A stretch of 64,000 bases of DNA from JAJDAT01 sp964570665 (lineage in GTDB: Bacteria > Nitrospinota > Nitrospinia > Nitrospinales > JAJDAT01): NCBI GenBank assembly GCA_964570665.1, contig CAZMZH010000005.1:124001-188000 (forward strand), given 5' to 3'. This document shows positions 27,611-36,951 of the stretch, in pieces (position 1 is the first letter of the stretch; every line of letters starts with the position of its first letter). The notes under the pieces were generated by a model. The model searched no databases and was not told the DNA's origin. It was given only the letters and a program-made list of their open reading frames with translations. A program made the translations under genes and the position numbers.

Positions 27611-27715
27611 AAAAACAATTCAAATAATAAAATTAACCAAAAATAGATATTAATCAGGATCAAGATTCTTTCAAACCTACGTTGTTTAAAAAATAAGATG
27701 GCTTACATTAGAAAA

Positions 27716-28699
27716 TCAATATTTTCCCCTTATATAACCTTTTACCTCATTTTTATAATAAAGAGACAATTTCTTATGTAAATTTTCCGTTAAATTTGTA
27801 ATATCGCTGACAAGAGAGTTTTCAATTACTTGTTGAGAGCTTTTGCCCCCTGGTATAACGACTGTAGCGGCGTCAAAGTCCAAAATCCACCTAAGAGCCA
27901 TTTGAGCCATACTCATTTCATCAGGAACTAGAGGCTTCAAGTCATCCGACAATTCAACGCCTTTTTCAAAAGGCAATCCAGAAAAAGTTTCGCCAACATT
28001 AAAACATTGTCCATCTCTATTAAAATTTCGATGGTCGTTTTCTGGAAATATCCTATCGTTAGAAATTTTTCCGGATAGCAAACCTGAAGCCAAAGGTAAT
28101 CTGATAATCAACGCTATCTTTTTTTCTTTTGCTTTTTCGAACAATGCTTCAATAGGCTTCTGACGAAAAACATTAAAAATAATTTGGAGGGAAAAAATTC
28201 CTTCTTGCTCCAAGCATATTAGGGCTTCATCCATCGATTCAACACTCGCTCCAAATCTTTTAATTTTTCCTTCTTTTTGGAGAATTCGTAACCAATCAAA
28301 AACTTCGCCTCTTTCCATCAGTTCGGTTGGAATACAATGTAATTGCGTTAATTCCAAACAATCTAAACCTAACCGATTTAAAGAAGCTTCCGTATGACGT
28401 CGAAATATTTCCAGTGAAAAATTGTCTAGACCTCCGGGCTCGGGAAACCGACCTAACTTTGTCGCAATTATGATGTTGTCTGACAAGGGTTTTAAATATT
28501 TGTTAATTAAAGATTCCGAGCGACCTGCGCCATAAACATCAGCCGTGTCAAAAAAATTAATTCCATATTCGACGGCAGTTTCTAATACTTCCTGAGCCTT
28601 TGATTCGCTTACGGTTCCCCAGTCTGCCCCTAACTGCCAAGTTCCCAATCCGATTTCTGAAACGCTAAAACTTTCGGAACCAAAAGTCCGACTGCGCAT
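27716..28699 (-). CDS. aldo/keto reductase
   Basis: A 327-residue (alpha/beta)8-barrel NAD(P)H-dependent oxidoreductase. The catalytic set is visible: Asp and Tyr in NFFDTADVYGAGRSE, Lys in IIATKLGRF and His in ELTQLHCIP. ATVVIPGGKSSQQV near the C-terminus is the cofactor phosphate-binding region. The subfamily is that of the general AKR proteins with unassigned physiological substrate. It lies downstream of the symporter gene on the same strand with a 54-bp gap, so they may be cotranscribed. Confidence 0.9.
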   Translation of the reverse strand: MRSRTFGSESFSVSEIGLGTWQLGADWGTVSESKAQEVLETAVEYGINFFDTADVYGAGRSESLINKYLKPLSDNIIIATKLGRFPEPGGLDNFSLEIFRRHTEASLNRLGLDCLELTQLHCIPTELMERGEVFDWLRILQKEGKIKRFGASVESMDEALICLEQEGIFSLQIIFNVFRQKPIEALFEKAKEKKIALIIRLPLASGLLSGKISNDRIFPENDHRNFNRDGQCFNVGETFSGLPFEKGVELSDDLKPLVPDEMSMAQMALRWILDFDAATVVIPGGKSSQQVIENSLVSDITNLTENLHKKLSLYYKNEVKGYIRGKY

Positions 28700-28753
28700 A
28701 TCGCTATTCCTTTTTTAAAAATAACTATGAATTAAGATAATAGCCTTACTTGA

Positions 28754-29992
28754 TTATAGTTCACTTGATTTAACGTTTAAACTCTCTCCTTCGGAGTTAG
28801 CAATAACAACCGCCCCAACTGAGTCGCTAAAAATATTAACAATTCCTCGATACATATCTAACGGGCGATCTGCGGCCAACATTGCTCCTACAATTATAGA
28901 AACAATTTCTCCTTTTAAACCAACCGTTTCTAAAATTATAAAAATAGTTACCAATCCTGCTGAAGGAATAGCGGCTGTTCCAATTGAAGCTAATAAGGCA
29001 GTAAAAACAATTAATGATTGTTGAGAAAATGAAAGATCAACACCCATCACTTGAGCAATAAAAATCACTCCGACGCATTCGAACAAAGCGGTTCCATCCA
29101 TATTAACCGTTGCTCCCATCGGCAGAACAAAACCGGAAACGGTCTTTGAGACCCCTAAATTTCTCCTAACACATTCCATGGTAACTGGTAACGTTGCCAA
29201 TGACGAGCTCGTTGCAAAAACAGTCGCCAAAGCATTAGCCATGCCAATAAACTGTCGGATGGGATTTTGTCGAGTAAATAAAAAATAAATAATGGGAAGA
29301 ACAACCAACAAATGTATCGTCAAACCTGTGGCGATAGTGGTCATATACCAACCAACCGCCTTAAAAAAATCAACTCCCATATTTTGGTTTCCTAATTTCA
29401 CCGCCAATCCAAAAACTCCAATAGGAGCGATAAGAATAACCAAACGCGTCATTTCCATCATCGCTTGAAAAGCGTCTTCTAATATTTCCGCAAAGCGATT
29501 TTCTCCCTCGCCTCCAATCCGATCAATACAGATTCCAAACGTAATAGAAAAAAATATTATTGCGAGCATATCTCCATTGGCTGCGGCGGCAAGCGGATTG
29601 GTTGGAATAACGCGTAGAATTAAATCTAATGGAGGAACAGGCTCAGGCAATTCCAGAGGAGAAACTAAGTTTTTTTTTGTCAACTCAACCGACAATCCAG
29701 GGCGAATCCAGTTGACCAAAGATAACCCAACCAAAATTGCTAATAAACTGGTCGACAAATAATAACAAACTGTTTTAATTCCAAGCCATCCTAATCTTCC
29801 AGTTGCACCTATATTTGAAACGCCTGTAATCATTGATAAAACCACTAGGGGAATAGTAACCATCTTCAGCAAACGAATGAACAAATCGCCTACAGGCTCG
29901 GCAAACGAAGAATATGGGCCAAGAATCTTAGAAAAAACAATCCCAAGGAATAAAGAAATAATTATTTGCCAATGCAGCTTTAGCTTAATCAT
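28754..29992 (-). CDS. dicarboxylate/amino acid:cation symporter (DAACS/SDF family)
   Basis: A 412-residue inner-membrane transporter of the GltP/DctA family. Signatures are the serine-rich hairpin ATSSSLATLPVTMEC and GATVNMDGTALFE in transmembrane segment 7, both part of the substrate and sodium site. It takes up glutamate, aspartate or C4-dicarboxylates with Na+ or H+. Sequence alone does not fix which one. Location next to gdhA is compatible with glutamate transport but there is a hairpin between them. Confidence 0.92.
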   Translation of the reverse strand: MIKLKLHWQIIISLFLGIVFSKILGPYSSFAEPVGDLFIRLLKMVTIPLVVLSMITGVSNIGATGRLGWLGIKTVCYYLSTSLLAILVGLSLVNWIRPGLSVELTKKNLVSPLELPEPVPPLDLILRVIPTNPLAAAANGDMLAIIFFSITFGICIDRIGGEGENRFAEILEDAFQAMMEMTRLVILIAPIGVFGLAVKLGNQNMGVDFFKAVGWYMTTIATGLTIHLLVVLPIIYFLFTRQNPIRQFIGMANALATVFATSSSLATLPVTMECVRRNLGVSKTVSGFVLPMGATVNMDGTALFECVGVIFIAQVMGVDLSFSQQSLIVFTALLASIGTAAIPSAGLVTIFIILETVGLKGEIVSIIVGAMLAADRPLDMYRGIVNIFSDSVGAVVIANSEGESLNVKSSEL

Positions 29993-30047
29993 GAGAGGTC
30001 ACAGCATTGGGAAAAAAATTAGGGTAGAAGGGTAGAGAGGATGAACA

Positions 30048-30083
30048 AGCCAAACCAGCGCTTTTGAAAACGCTGGTTTGGCT
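30048..30083 (-). terminator. hairpin downstream of gdhA, probable terminator
   Basis: A perfect 13-bp stem (AGCCAAACCAGCG and complement) with a 10-nt loop CTTTTGAAAA that can extend pairing. The tract after it on the minus strand is only TTGTTC, so termination may be partial. Confidence 0.55.
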
Positions 30084-30117
30084 AAAAAAAATATTTTTAT
30101 ATCCGTAATAAAACCGT

Positions 30118-31470
30118 TTAAATAACACCGTAAGCTAACATGGCTTCGGCAACTTTGACGAAGCCCGCTACATTTGCTCCTTTTACATAGTTAACCTTGC
30201 CATCTTCGTTACCATACTTTAAACATTGATTATGAATATCTCTCATTATACCTTTTAAACGTTCTTCTAATTCTTCACGAGACCAAGAAAGCCGGATACT
30301 GTTTTGAGTCATTTCTAATCCAGAAACGGCAACTCCTCCAGCATTTGAAGCTTTTCCAGGAGCGTAAAGAATCCCAGCATCAAGAAAAGCTTTGACTCCC
30401 GCTTCTTCCGTTGGCATATTCGCGCCTTCAGAAACGCCTTTACAACCATTTGCCAACAACTGTTTAGCCTCGTCCTCATTAAGCTCATTTTGAGTGGCGC
30501 ATGGGAAAGCTAAATCGCACGGCGTACTCCAAGGCCGTTTACCCTCATGAAACTTAGATTCAGGGTATTTTTGAGCATATTCAGAAATACGACCTCGTTT
30601 AACAGTTTTTAAATCGATAATATAATTTAATTTATCCTGGTCAATCCCACCCGGATCATGAATAAATCCAGATGAATCTGACATAGTTAAAACTTTACCT
30701 CCAAGGTGAATTATCTTTTCCGCACAAAACTGAGCAACGTTTCCAGAACCAGAAACTACACAGTTTTTACCACTAATTGAATCTCCCTTATTTTTCAACA
30801 TTTCTTCCATAAAATACGCATTACCGTATCCCGTGGCTTCTTTCCGAATTAAACTACCGCCAAACTCTAATGCCTTACCAGTCAAAGCTCCAGTAAATTC
30901 ATTTTTCAAACGTTTATACTGTCCAAACATATAACTAACTTCACGAGCGCCAACACCAATATCTCCAGCCGGAACATCAACAACCTCCCCAATGTGTTTG
31001 CTCAATTCAGTCATAAAAGCTTGGCAAAATCGCATCACTTCTCGATCCGATTTACCTTTTGGGTTAAAGTCCGCTCCACCTTTTCCAGCCCCCATGGGTA
31101 ACGTGGTTAAACTATTCTTAAAGGTCTGCTCAAATCCAAGAAACTTTAAAACTCCCAAATTCACTGAAGGGTGGAATCTCAATCCCCCTTTGTAAGGTCC
31201 AATCGCATTATTAAATTGAACTCGGTATCCTCGATTAGTTCTAACATTTCCGGAATCGTCTTCCCAACATACTCGGAAAATAATAGTACGGTCTGGTTCA
31301 GTCATCCGCTCCAATATTTGAGCCGTTCGATATTTTGGGTTCTCATTAATATATGGAATGACAGTCTCTGCTACCTCATGAACAGCCTGATGAAATTCAG
31401 TTTCTCCAGGATTACGACGCACCAAACCTTGCATAAATTCATCAATCACAAGAGGTTTATTTTCTGACAT
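30118..31470 (-). CDS. gdhA: NADP-specific glutamate dehydrogenase
   Basis: GdhA aminates 2-oxoglutarate to glutamate, the ATP-independent route of ammonium assimilation. The 450-residue hexameric-type enzyme has YKGGLRFHPSVN, the catalytic lysine in LPMGAGKGGADFNPKG, and the Rossmann motif GSGNVAQF. Length and features match the NADP-dependent bacterial class. I placed the start at the ATG at 31470, which has AGGAG upstream, and not at the TTG two codons earlier. It is divergent from glnE across 276 bp, a shared control region. Confidence 0.95.
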   Translation of the reverse strand: MSENKPLVIDEFMQGLVRRNPGETEFHQAVHEVAETVIPYINENPKYRTAQILERMTEPDRTIIFRVCWEDDSGNVRTNRGYRVQFNNAIGPYKGGLRFHPSVNLGVLKFLGFEQTFKNSLTTLPMGAGKGGADFNPKGKSDREVMRFCQAFMTELSKHIGEVVDVPAGDIGVGAREVSYMFGQYKRLKNEFTGALTGKALEFGGSLIRKEATGYGNAYFMEEMLKNKGDSISGKNCVVSGSGNVAQFCAEKIIHLGGKVLTMSDSSGFIHDPGGIDQDKLNYIIDLKTVKRGRISEYAQKYPESKFHEGKRPWSTPCDLAFPCATQNELNEDEAKQLLANGCKGVSEGANMPTEEAGVKAFLDAGILYAPGKASNAGGVAVSGLEMTQNSIRLSWSREELEERLKGIMRDIHNQCLKYGNEDGKVNYVKGANVAGFVKVAEAMLAYGVI

Positions 31471-31746
31471 ATTCAACTCCTAGACAAAGGGTTTCAAATA
31501 CTATCAATTATAGAAATTTTTAATCTCTAACATATATAGGTGGAATCAACTTTTTTGTTTACCTATTTATCATAATTTCAACACCAAATGTAAAAAACTT
31601 TCGTCCATCTATTACGATGCCGAATCTAATTAAAAACTGTCTCCAAGTATTGATATATTTTTTCGAGAAAAGGAATAATTTATGATAAGTTTCGATCTTA
31701 CAAATACAGATTCGAATAAAACACTGAAATAGCGGTTCGACCCAAT

Positions 31747-34700
31747 ATGACGGAGATAAAAAATTTAGATAAGATTTTATTTGAAGAATATTCTAACGAA
31801 GAAGAAACAGAACTTCTCTTATCTCAACTTGGGTTTGAAGAGAGAGAAAGAGCGAAAAAAGTCTTACAAAGTCTAGCCAACCAAGCAAACTTCCAACGTT
31901 TATTTCCTAGTTTTTTCCCCGAATTTATAAAACTCATTCAGAAATCTTACAATCCAGACGCCGGTCTCCTGAACTTTGAACGTTTTTCCCAAAAAATTCA
32001 CGACAAAGAACATCTATATTCGTTGCTATGTGGCGATCACTTTTTACTAGAAGCTCTGATTGTTCTTTTTTCAGGTAGTCAAGTCTTAACAGATACCTTG
32101 TTAAAAAACCCCGGTTATTTTGACTGGCTTAAGTTACCCGAAACACTGAAAAAACCAAAATCTAAAGACGCTCTTTTCCGAGACTTTTATTCCATGGTTG
32201 GGGTAGACGATATAGATAAATCCCTCCCTTCGTTTCTAAGAAAATTTAAGCAACGAGAATACATACGAATAGGGTTGAGAGATTTAATGGGTCTCTCTGA
32301 ATTAAAAGAAAATGTCGAAGACATATCTAACTTAGCCGACGTATGTCTACAATTCGCATACGAATATTCAGATCGTTTCCTTAAGGAAAAATATGGCGTC
32401 CCAATGCATCAAAGCGACAAAGGAGAATGGAAAGAAACCGAATTTGCAGTATTTGGAATGGGAAAGCTTGGCGGAAGAGAACTAAACTATAGTTCAGATA
32501 TCGATTTAATTTATTTGTACGAATCCAGTCATGGCGAAACTAAACCTGAAAAAAATGACAATTCAAAAAATTCAATTACAAATCATGAATATTTTACAAA
32601 ACTAGGCCAATTACTAACGAAAACAATTAACGAAATTACCGGAGAGGGGGCGGTTTTTCGAGTCGACCTAAATTTACGACCTGAAGGTCGAAGTGGAGAA
32701 ATTGCAAATTCACTTACTAGCTCTGAAATTTATTATCAATCCTGGGGAAGAACTTGGGAGCGACAAGCTCTTATTAAAGCTCGAGTAAGCGCCGGTAGCG
32801 AATCGCTTGGTAAAACTTTCTTTAAAATGATCGAACCTTTTGTTTTTCGCAAACACCTTGATTTTGCGGCTATCGACGAAATTAAATCGATGAAACAAAA
32901 AATCGATCAAAACCTGAAACAAAAACGTGGAGAAGAACAAAATATCAAGTTAGGTTTTGGAGGTATTCGCGAAGTTGAGTTCATTGTCCAAGCATACCAA
33001 TTGCTTTTCGGCGGTAGGTTTTTAGACCTACGCATTACCAATTCATTAGAAGCTTTAGATCATTTACAACAAAAACAATTCTTAAATTCTGACGAATACG
33101 ACCGCCTAAAAAAAGCCTACATTTTCCTTAGAAGATTAGAAAACCGGGTTCAAATGACTTTTGGATTACAAACGCATTCAATGCCAAAAAAGGAGAAAGA
33201 TATTGCTATTTTGGCAAGAAAAATGGGTTTCCATTCCAACGACCCTAAAGAATCTATTTCTCAATTCAATATCGATATGGCTCAACATACTAATTATGTT
33301 GGAAACTTTTTTGCAAACTTACTTGCTAGTCCTGCCGATAGAGAATCCTCCCAGTTACATTCTCCAGACAAGGGAGCCGTTAAATTAGATGAAAAAAATT
33401 TCAATGAAGAATTATTAAAATCTTATTCATTTCCCGATCCTAAACGCGCCTTTCAGTTCTTAAAATCTTTACGAGATGGACCAGATTTTTTTCATCCGAC
33501 AGAAAAAGGGGTTAGAAATTTTTATGTTTTATTACCCAAATTGTTAAACGCGGCTATTACGACCCCAATGCCTAACTCAGCCGTTGAAAACTTTGTTAAA
33601 TTTGTTGAAGCCAGCCATGCTAGAGAGGTTTTTCTGGGTATCCTATTAGATAATCAACGTTTTTTAGAAATACTTTTAATTCTTTTTGGTTCCAGCGACG
33701 GACTATCCAACATAATTATTCGCCGTCCAGAATATATGGATGTTCTCATCTCAAATGAATCTATTTACCGATTCAAACACCCTGAAAAAATATATGCCGA
33801 TTTAATCCAAATTCTTGAAAGAGCGACTAGTCTAGAGGAGAAAAAAACAATTCTTCGCCAGTTTAAAAAGGGGGAAGAGTTACGTATTGGAGTTCGATAC
33901 TTAATTCGTGAAACAGACTTGATCGGAACGCTGACCGACCTATCCACTATTGCAGATTTATTCCTTCGCGCAGCACTTGAAACAGCCAAAAAAGAAATCG
34001 TTAGCGACCCCAATGAAGGAGATGCCTCCGATGTCGAAAAATTTGCAATTTTCGGATTGGGAAAACTTGGAGGTAACGAGCTAAATTTTGGATCTGATTT
34101 GGATATTATATTTGTCTATGACGATAACGGAGGCGCCTCAACCACTCAAAATCAACAAACCTCCACCACAAAATATATGCGATTGGCACAAATAGTCTAC
34201 GCATTATCTACCGAAATGACGTTTGAAGGTTTTGCTTATAAAATCGACACGAACTTAAGACCTGAAGGGAATCAAGGCTGGATCGCACATTCTATTCAGG
34301 GGTACGAAAACTATTTCAATACAAGAGGACGAATTTGGGAACAACAAGCAATGACTCGCGCTAGATTCATTGCGGGAAATGAAAACTTAGGAAAAGATTT
34401 TATTAAAATAGCTCAAAATTTTACTTATAAGCCCAAATTGGAATACAGCTCTCTCATTGAGATTGCGCGATTACGCGAAAGGATGGAAAAAGAAATTGCA
34501 AAAGAAATAAAAAAAGGGAAAAACGTTAAATTGGGGTATGGAGGATTAGCGGACATCGAGTTTACCGTTCAAATTCTACAACTAATGCACGGTTATAAAA
34601 GTGTCCAATTCAAACAAACGAACACTTTGACAGCTCTTAATTCTTTTGCCAATTTAGGGGTTCTTGATCATTCAACCGCAGAAAGTCTTAAAAAGTATTA

Positions 34701-34932
34701 CGTTTTTTTGAGAAATCTGGAGTGCTCCCTACGAGTACGAAACCAGAACGAATCTAGCTATTTGCCAAAAAAACCTGAGAGTCAATCTAGTCTTGCCAAA
34801 TTACTTGGCTATAAGGAAAGTGAACAAAAAAATATCGCTAATCAATTACTCGAAGATTATCGGGAAACAACATCCAAAGTTCGGGATTTCTATAACAAAA
34901 ACTTGGATGCGCTACTTCGAACCTCGCTTTAA
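31747..34932 (+). CDS. glnE: bifunctional [glutamate--ammonia ligase] adenylyltransferase/deadenylase
   Basis: GlnE adds and removes AMP on a tyrosine of glutamine synthetase under the control of PII and glutamine. The 1061-residue protein has both nucleotidyltransferase domains: FGMGKLGGRELNYSSDIDL (237-255, Asp251 and Asp253) and FGLGKLGGNELNFGSDLDI (from about residue 769). Each is followed by the partner LRPEG and GYGGL/GFGGI segments. It is somewhat longer than the E. coli enzyme. Its target tyrosine region is conserved in the glnA product. No strong ribosome site precedes the ATG. Confidence 0.95.
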   Translation: MTEIKNLDKILFEEYSNEEETELLLSQLGFEERERAKKVLQSLANQANFQRLFPSFFPEFIKLIQKSYNPDAGLLNFERFSQKIHDKEHLYSLLCGDHFLLEALIVLFSGSQVLTDTLLKNPGYFDWLKLPETLKKPKSKDALFRDFYSMVGVDDIDKSLPSFLRKFKQREYIRIGLRDLMGLSELKENVEDISNLADVCLQFAYEYSDRFLKEKYGVPMHQSDKGEWKETEFAVFGMGKLGGRELNYSSDIDLIYLYESSHGETKPEKNDNSKNSITNHEYFTKLGQLLTKTINEITGEGAVFRVDLNLRPEGRSGEIANSLTSSEIYYQSWGRTWERQALIKARVSAGSESLGKTFFKMIEPFVFRKHLDFAAIDEIKSMKQKIDQNLKQKRGEEQNIKLGFGGIREVEFIVQAYQLLFGGRFLDLRITNSLEALDHLQQKQFLNSDEYDRLKKAYIFLRRLENRVQMTFGLQTHSMPKKEKDIAILARKMGFHSNDPKESISQFNIDMAQHTNYVGNFFANLLASPADRESSQLHSPDKGAVKLDEKNFNEELLKSYSFPDPKRAFQFLKSLRDGPDFFHPTEKGVRNFYVLLPKLLNAAITTPMPNSAVENFVKFVEASHAREVFLGILLDNQRFLEILLILFGSSDGLSNIIIRRPEYMDVLISNESIYRFKHPEKIYADLIQILERATSLEEKKTILRQFKKGEELRIGVRYLIRETDLIGTLTDLSTIADLFLRAALETAKKEIVSDPNEGDASDVEKFAIFGLGKLGGNELNFGSDLDIIFVYDDNGGASTTQNQQTSTTKYMRLAQIVYALSTEMTFEGFAYKIDTNLRPEGNQGWIAHSIQGYENYFNTRGRIWEQQAMTRARFIAGNENLGKDFIKIAQNFTYKPKLEYSSLIEIARLRERMEKEIAKEIKKGKNVKLGYGGLADIEFTVQILQLMHGYKSVQFKQTNTLTALNSFANLGVLDHSTAESLKKYYVFLRNLECSLRVRNQNESSYLPKKPESQSSLAKLLGYKESEQKNIANQLLEDYRETTSKVRDFYNKNLDALLRTSL

Positions 34933-34983
34933 TAGGGTTTAAACAAAGCTTTGTGCAGTATTTTCAATAACAGATTAAAAAAT

Positions 34984-35020
34984 TAGGTTAAACCCACAAA
35001 TAAAATTTGTGGGTTACCTA
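34984..35020 (-). terminator. hairpin between convergent glnE and the small gene pair
   Basis: Inner stem AACCCACAAAT/ATTTGTGGGTT with a 3-nt loop, and an outer TAGGT/ACCTA extension. On the minus strand it is followed by ATTTTTT, so it should terminate the small-gene operon. It may also serve glnE. Confidence 0.7.
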
Positions 35021-35041
35021 AATCTATTACGAATTCACTTA

Positions 35042-35311
35042 TTAAGTAACCATTCGCAAAATTTGCGCAAATTCGGCGTAACCATCATCTTCTGCGGAAA
35101 AAGCAATATCTTGCATTGGTTTATGATTGTCAATAGCCTCCGCAGTTGCTGTATCGTCTTCAAGAGTTTCTCGGAATGCGGTCAACAATTTCGCAATGGA
35201 ATGACGAAAAGTAACTTCATCTAATAAACAATCGGCATTTTTCCAAAATTCGGCGATAGGGTCTTTTACCATGAACTTTCCCTCTTTTCTTGAATCTACG
35301 GCTCTAGTCAC
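35042..35311 (-). CDS. small protein of unknown function
   Basis: I do not recognise this 89-residue acidic, helical protein (for example VTFRHSIAKLLTAFRETLEDD, with no signal peptide or membrane segment). A GTG at 35311 follows a strong GGAGG and overlaps the end of the preceding small gene (GTGACTAG), indicating translational coupling. An ATG at 35272 with GAGGG upstream is an alternative start giving 76 residues. It ends before a clear terminator, which supports it being real. Confidence 0.6.
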   Translation of the reverse strand: MTRAVDSRKEGKFMVKDPIAEFWKNADCLLDEVTFRHSIAKLLTAFRETLEDDTATAEAIDNHKPMQDIAFSAEDDGYAEFAQILRMVT

Positions 35312-35462
35312 TTTGAACCTCCGTTAACGAATAATTTAAGCCGACTTCTTCACTCATCAGCCAAAATTTTTCAAAATCTTTTACCCATTCAGGATCTGCA
35401 GAATCTGTAAATTCCAAATAATTGATACTTTCCTTTTCGGCAACTTGTTCGGAAAACTCCAT
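35304..35462 (-). CDS. very small acidic protein of unknown function
   Basis: A 52-residue protein from the ATG at 35462, which has an excellent GTGAGGAG 8 bp upstream. It is strongly acidic (MEFSEQVAEKES, then DSADPEWVKDFEKFW) with no cysteine or transmembrane segment. Its stop codon overlaps the GTG of the next small gene, so the pair forms a coupled operon ending at the 34984-35020 hairpin. The function and partner are unknown. Confidence 0.55.
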   Translation of the reverse strand: MEFSEQVAEKESINYLEFTDSADPEWVKDFEKFWLMSEEVGLNYSLTEVQSD

Positions 35463-35857
35463 TTTTTTTAACTCCTCACTAATGTTAATAGTCAATTAAT
35501 CAATTAGTAAGCAATCCTCATACCTTTTACTCTCGAAAAAATTAAAGAAACAGGTAAATTAAAAAATAAAAGGGTTTACACCCCTTAAAAAAAATAGAAA
35601 AAATCAGAAGAAAATTAGAAACAACTAAAAACGTCAAAAAATTAACGTTAAAAAAACCTTAAAAAAGGAAAAATTTGCTTTGAGATCCGGAACCATAATA
35701 AAAGAAAAAAATCTTTAGAAAAAACGATTAGGAACCGATAAATACCATAAAATCAAAAGGTTTCAACATTGGGAAATTGAATTAATTTTGTTTAATGCGA
35801 GCTAATTTTTCTCATTTAGGGAAGGAAGCTTCAAATTTGGATTTGATGAAAATAGCT
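35463..35857. other. 395-bp very A-rich region
   Basis: It contains long A runs on the plus strand and a weak hairpin at 35570-35586 (AAGGG/CCCTT) flanked by T runs on the minus strand. That could be a weak terminator for the upstream methyltransferase gene. No reading frame of substance is present. Confidence 0.45.
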
Positions 35858-36769
35858 TTAATTTTTGGTCCAACGCGAGAAAAAACCACTTGGAAGGCTG
35901 GTTTTAAAAACATTTTCAAAAATAAACATTTCTCCAGATTCAATGACTCCTTGTCTAGTTGGTAAAAAGTAACTTAAAAGTAAATTTTCTAAGGTGAGGG
36001 AGGAAAAACCTGGGCTATGTGTTGTTATTAATATAAAGGAAGGATCGGGCGTTAAAATTTGACAACATAATTCAAGTAATTCAGGGAGGTCTTTTTCGAT
36101 TTTCCAAACTTCATTTTTAGTTCCGCGGCCGAAGGTAGGAGGATCCATGATAATTCCATGGTAACGGTTGCCTCTTCGGATTTCTCGTTTAAGAAATTTA
36201 ATGGCATCGTCGACAATCCATCGAATGGGACAATCTTTTAGCCGGGAAAGCTCTTGATTTTGCCGCGCCCAAGCAATGGAAGGCTTGGAAGCGTCAATAT
36301 GAGTAACCCTGGCCCCTCCTGCCGCAGCAGATAAGGTACTTACGCCCGTATAACCAAATAAATTAAGAATATTAGGATTGTCAATTAATGAGACTTGTTC
36401 ACGTATCCATAACCAATTAGGAGCTTGTTCAGCAAACAAACCAATATGTCCAAAACCAGTGGGGTTGACCTTTAAAGTTAAATCTTGAAATCGAAGAGTC
36501 CATCCATCTTCAGGAAAAGACGAAAAAAAACGCCAATTACCGCCTGTTTGTTTGCCTTTAAAATATTCATATTCAGCTTCGGACTTATCCCAATCTTCAA
36601 GAGGCAATTTCCGAGGCCAAATAGCTTGTGGGGCAGGACGGACAACATAATGGGAACCAAGCAACTCAAGTTTTTTGAAATCGCCTGTATCAACTAACTT
36701 ATAATCAAAATCATCGCAAGGATAAAGAAGTCGTAACGAATGACAACTTCCAGATATAACAGGTTTCAT
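35858..36769 (-). CDS. class I SAM-dependent methyltransferase, RlmI/RlmK-like
   Basis: A 303-residue protein whose C-terminal half has the SAM motif LNLFGYTGVSTLSAAAGG (about residues 170-187), an acidic residue at HIDASK and the catalytic-type motif IIMDPPTFGRG. This DPPxF pattern occurs in RlmI/RlmK-type rRNA m5C/m7G or related methyltransferases. The usual N-terminal PUA domain is replaced by a different about-110-residue region. The target RNA is therefore uncertain. I used the ATG at 36769, two codons inside a TTG-started frame. A TTGACA promoter lies upstream. Confidence 0.8.
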   Translation of the reverse strand: MKPVISGSCHSLRLLYPCDDFDYKLVDTGDFKKLELLGSHYVVRPAPQAIWPRKLPLEDWDKSEAEYEYFKGKQTGGNWRFFSSFPEDGWTLRFQDLTLKVNPTGFGHIGLFAEQAPNWLWIREQVSLIDNPNILNLFGYTGVSTLSAAAGGARVTHIDASKPSIAWARQNQELSRLKDCPIRWIVDDAIKFLKREIRRGNRYHGIIMDPPTFGRGTKNEVWKIEKDLPELLELCCQILTPDPSFILITTHSPGFSSLTLENLLLSYFLPTRQGVIESGEMFIFENVFKTSLPSGFFSRWTKN

Positions 36770-36807
36770 ATTCAATAAACTGTTGAAATTTTTTACGCAA
36801 AAAAAAT

Positions 36808-36836
36808 GCTTTAATAAGCGGTATCTTGCTTGTCAA
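36808..36836 (-). promoter_or_regulatory. candidate sigma-70 promoter
   Basis: Minus-strand TTGACA (36836-36831), 17-bp spacer and TAAAGC (36813-36808), about 40 bp upstream of the RlmI-like gene. Confidence 0.45.
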
Positions 36837-36951
36837 GAGTAACATCAACCAATATTTTAAAAAGCTAAATTTGGGTTTCTTCGAATTTTGAAAAACTCCT
36901 TTAATCTTCAGATTTCGGAATTATAGCAAATTAGGAAAGACAGGGTAACTC

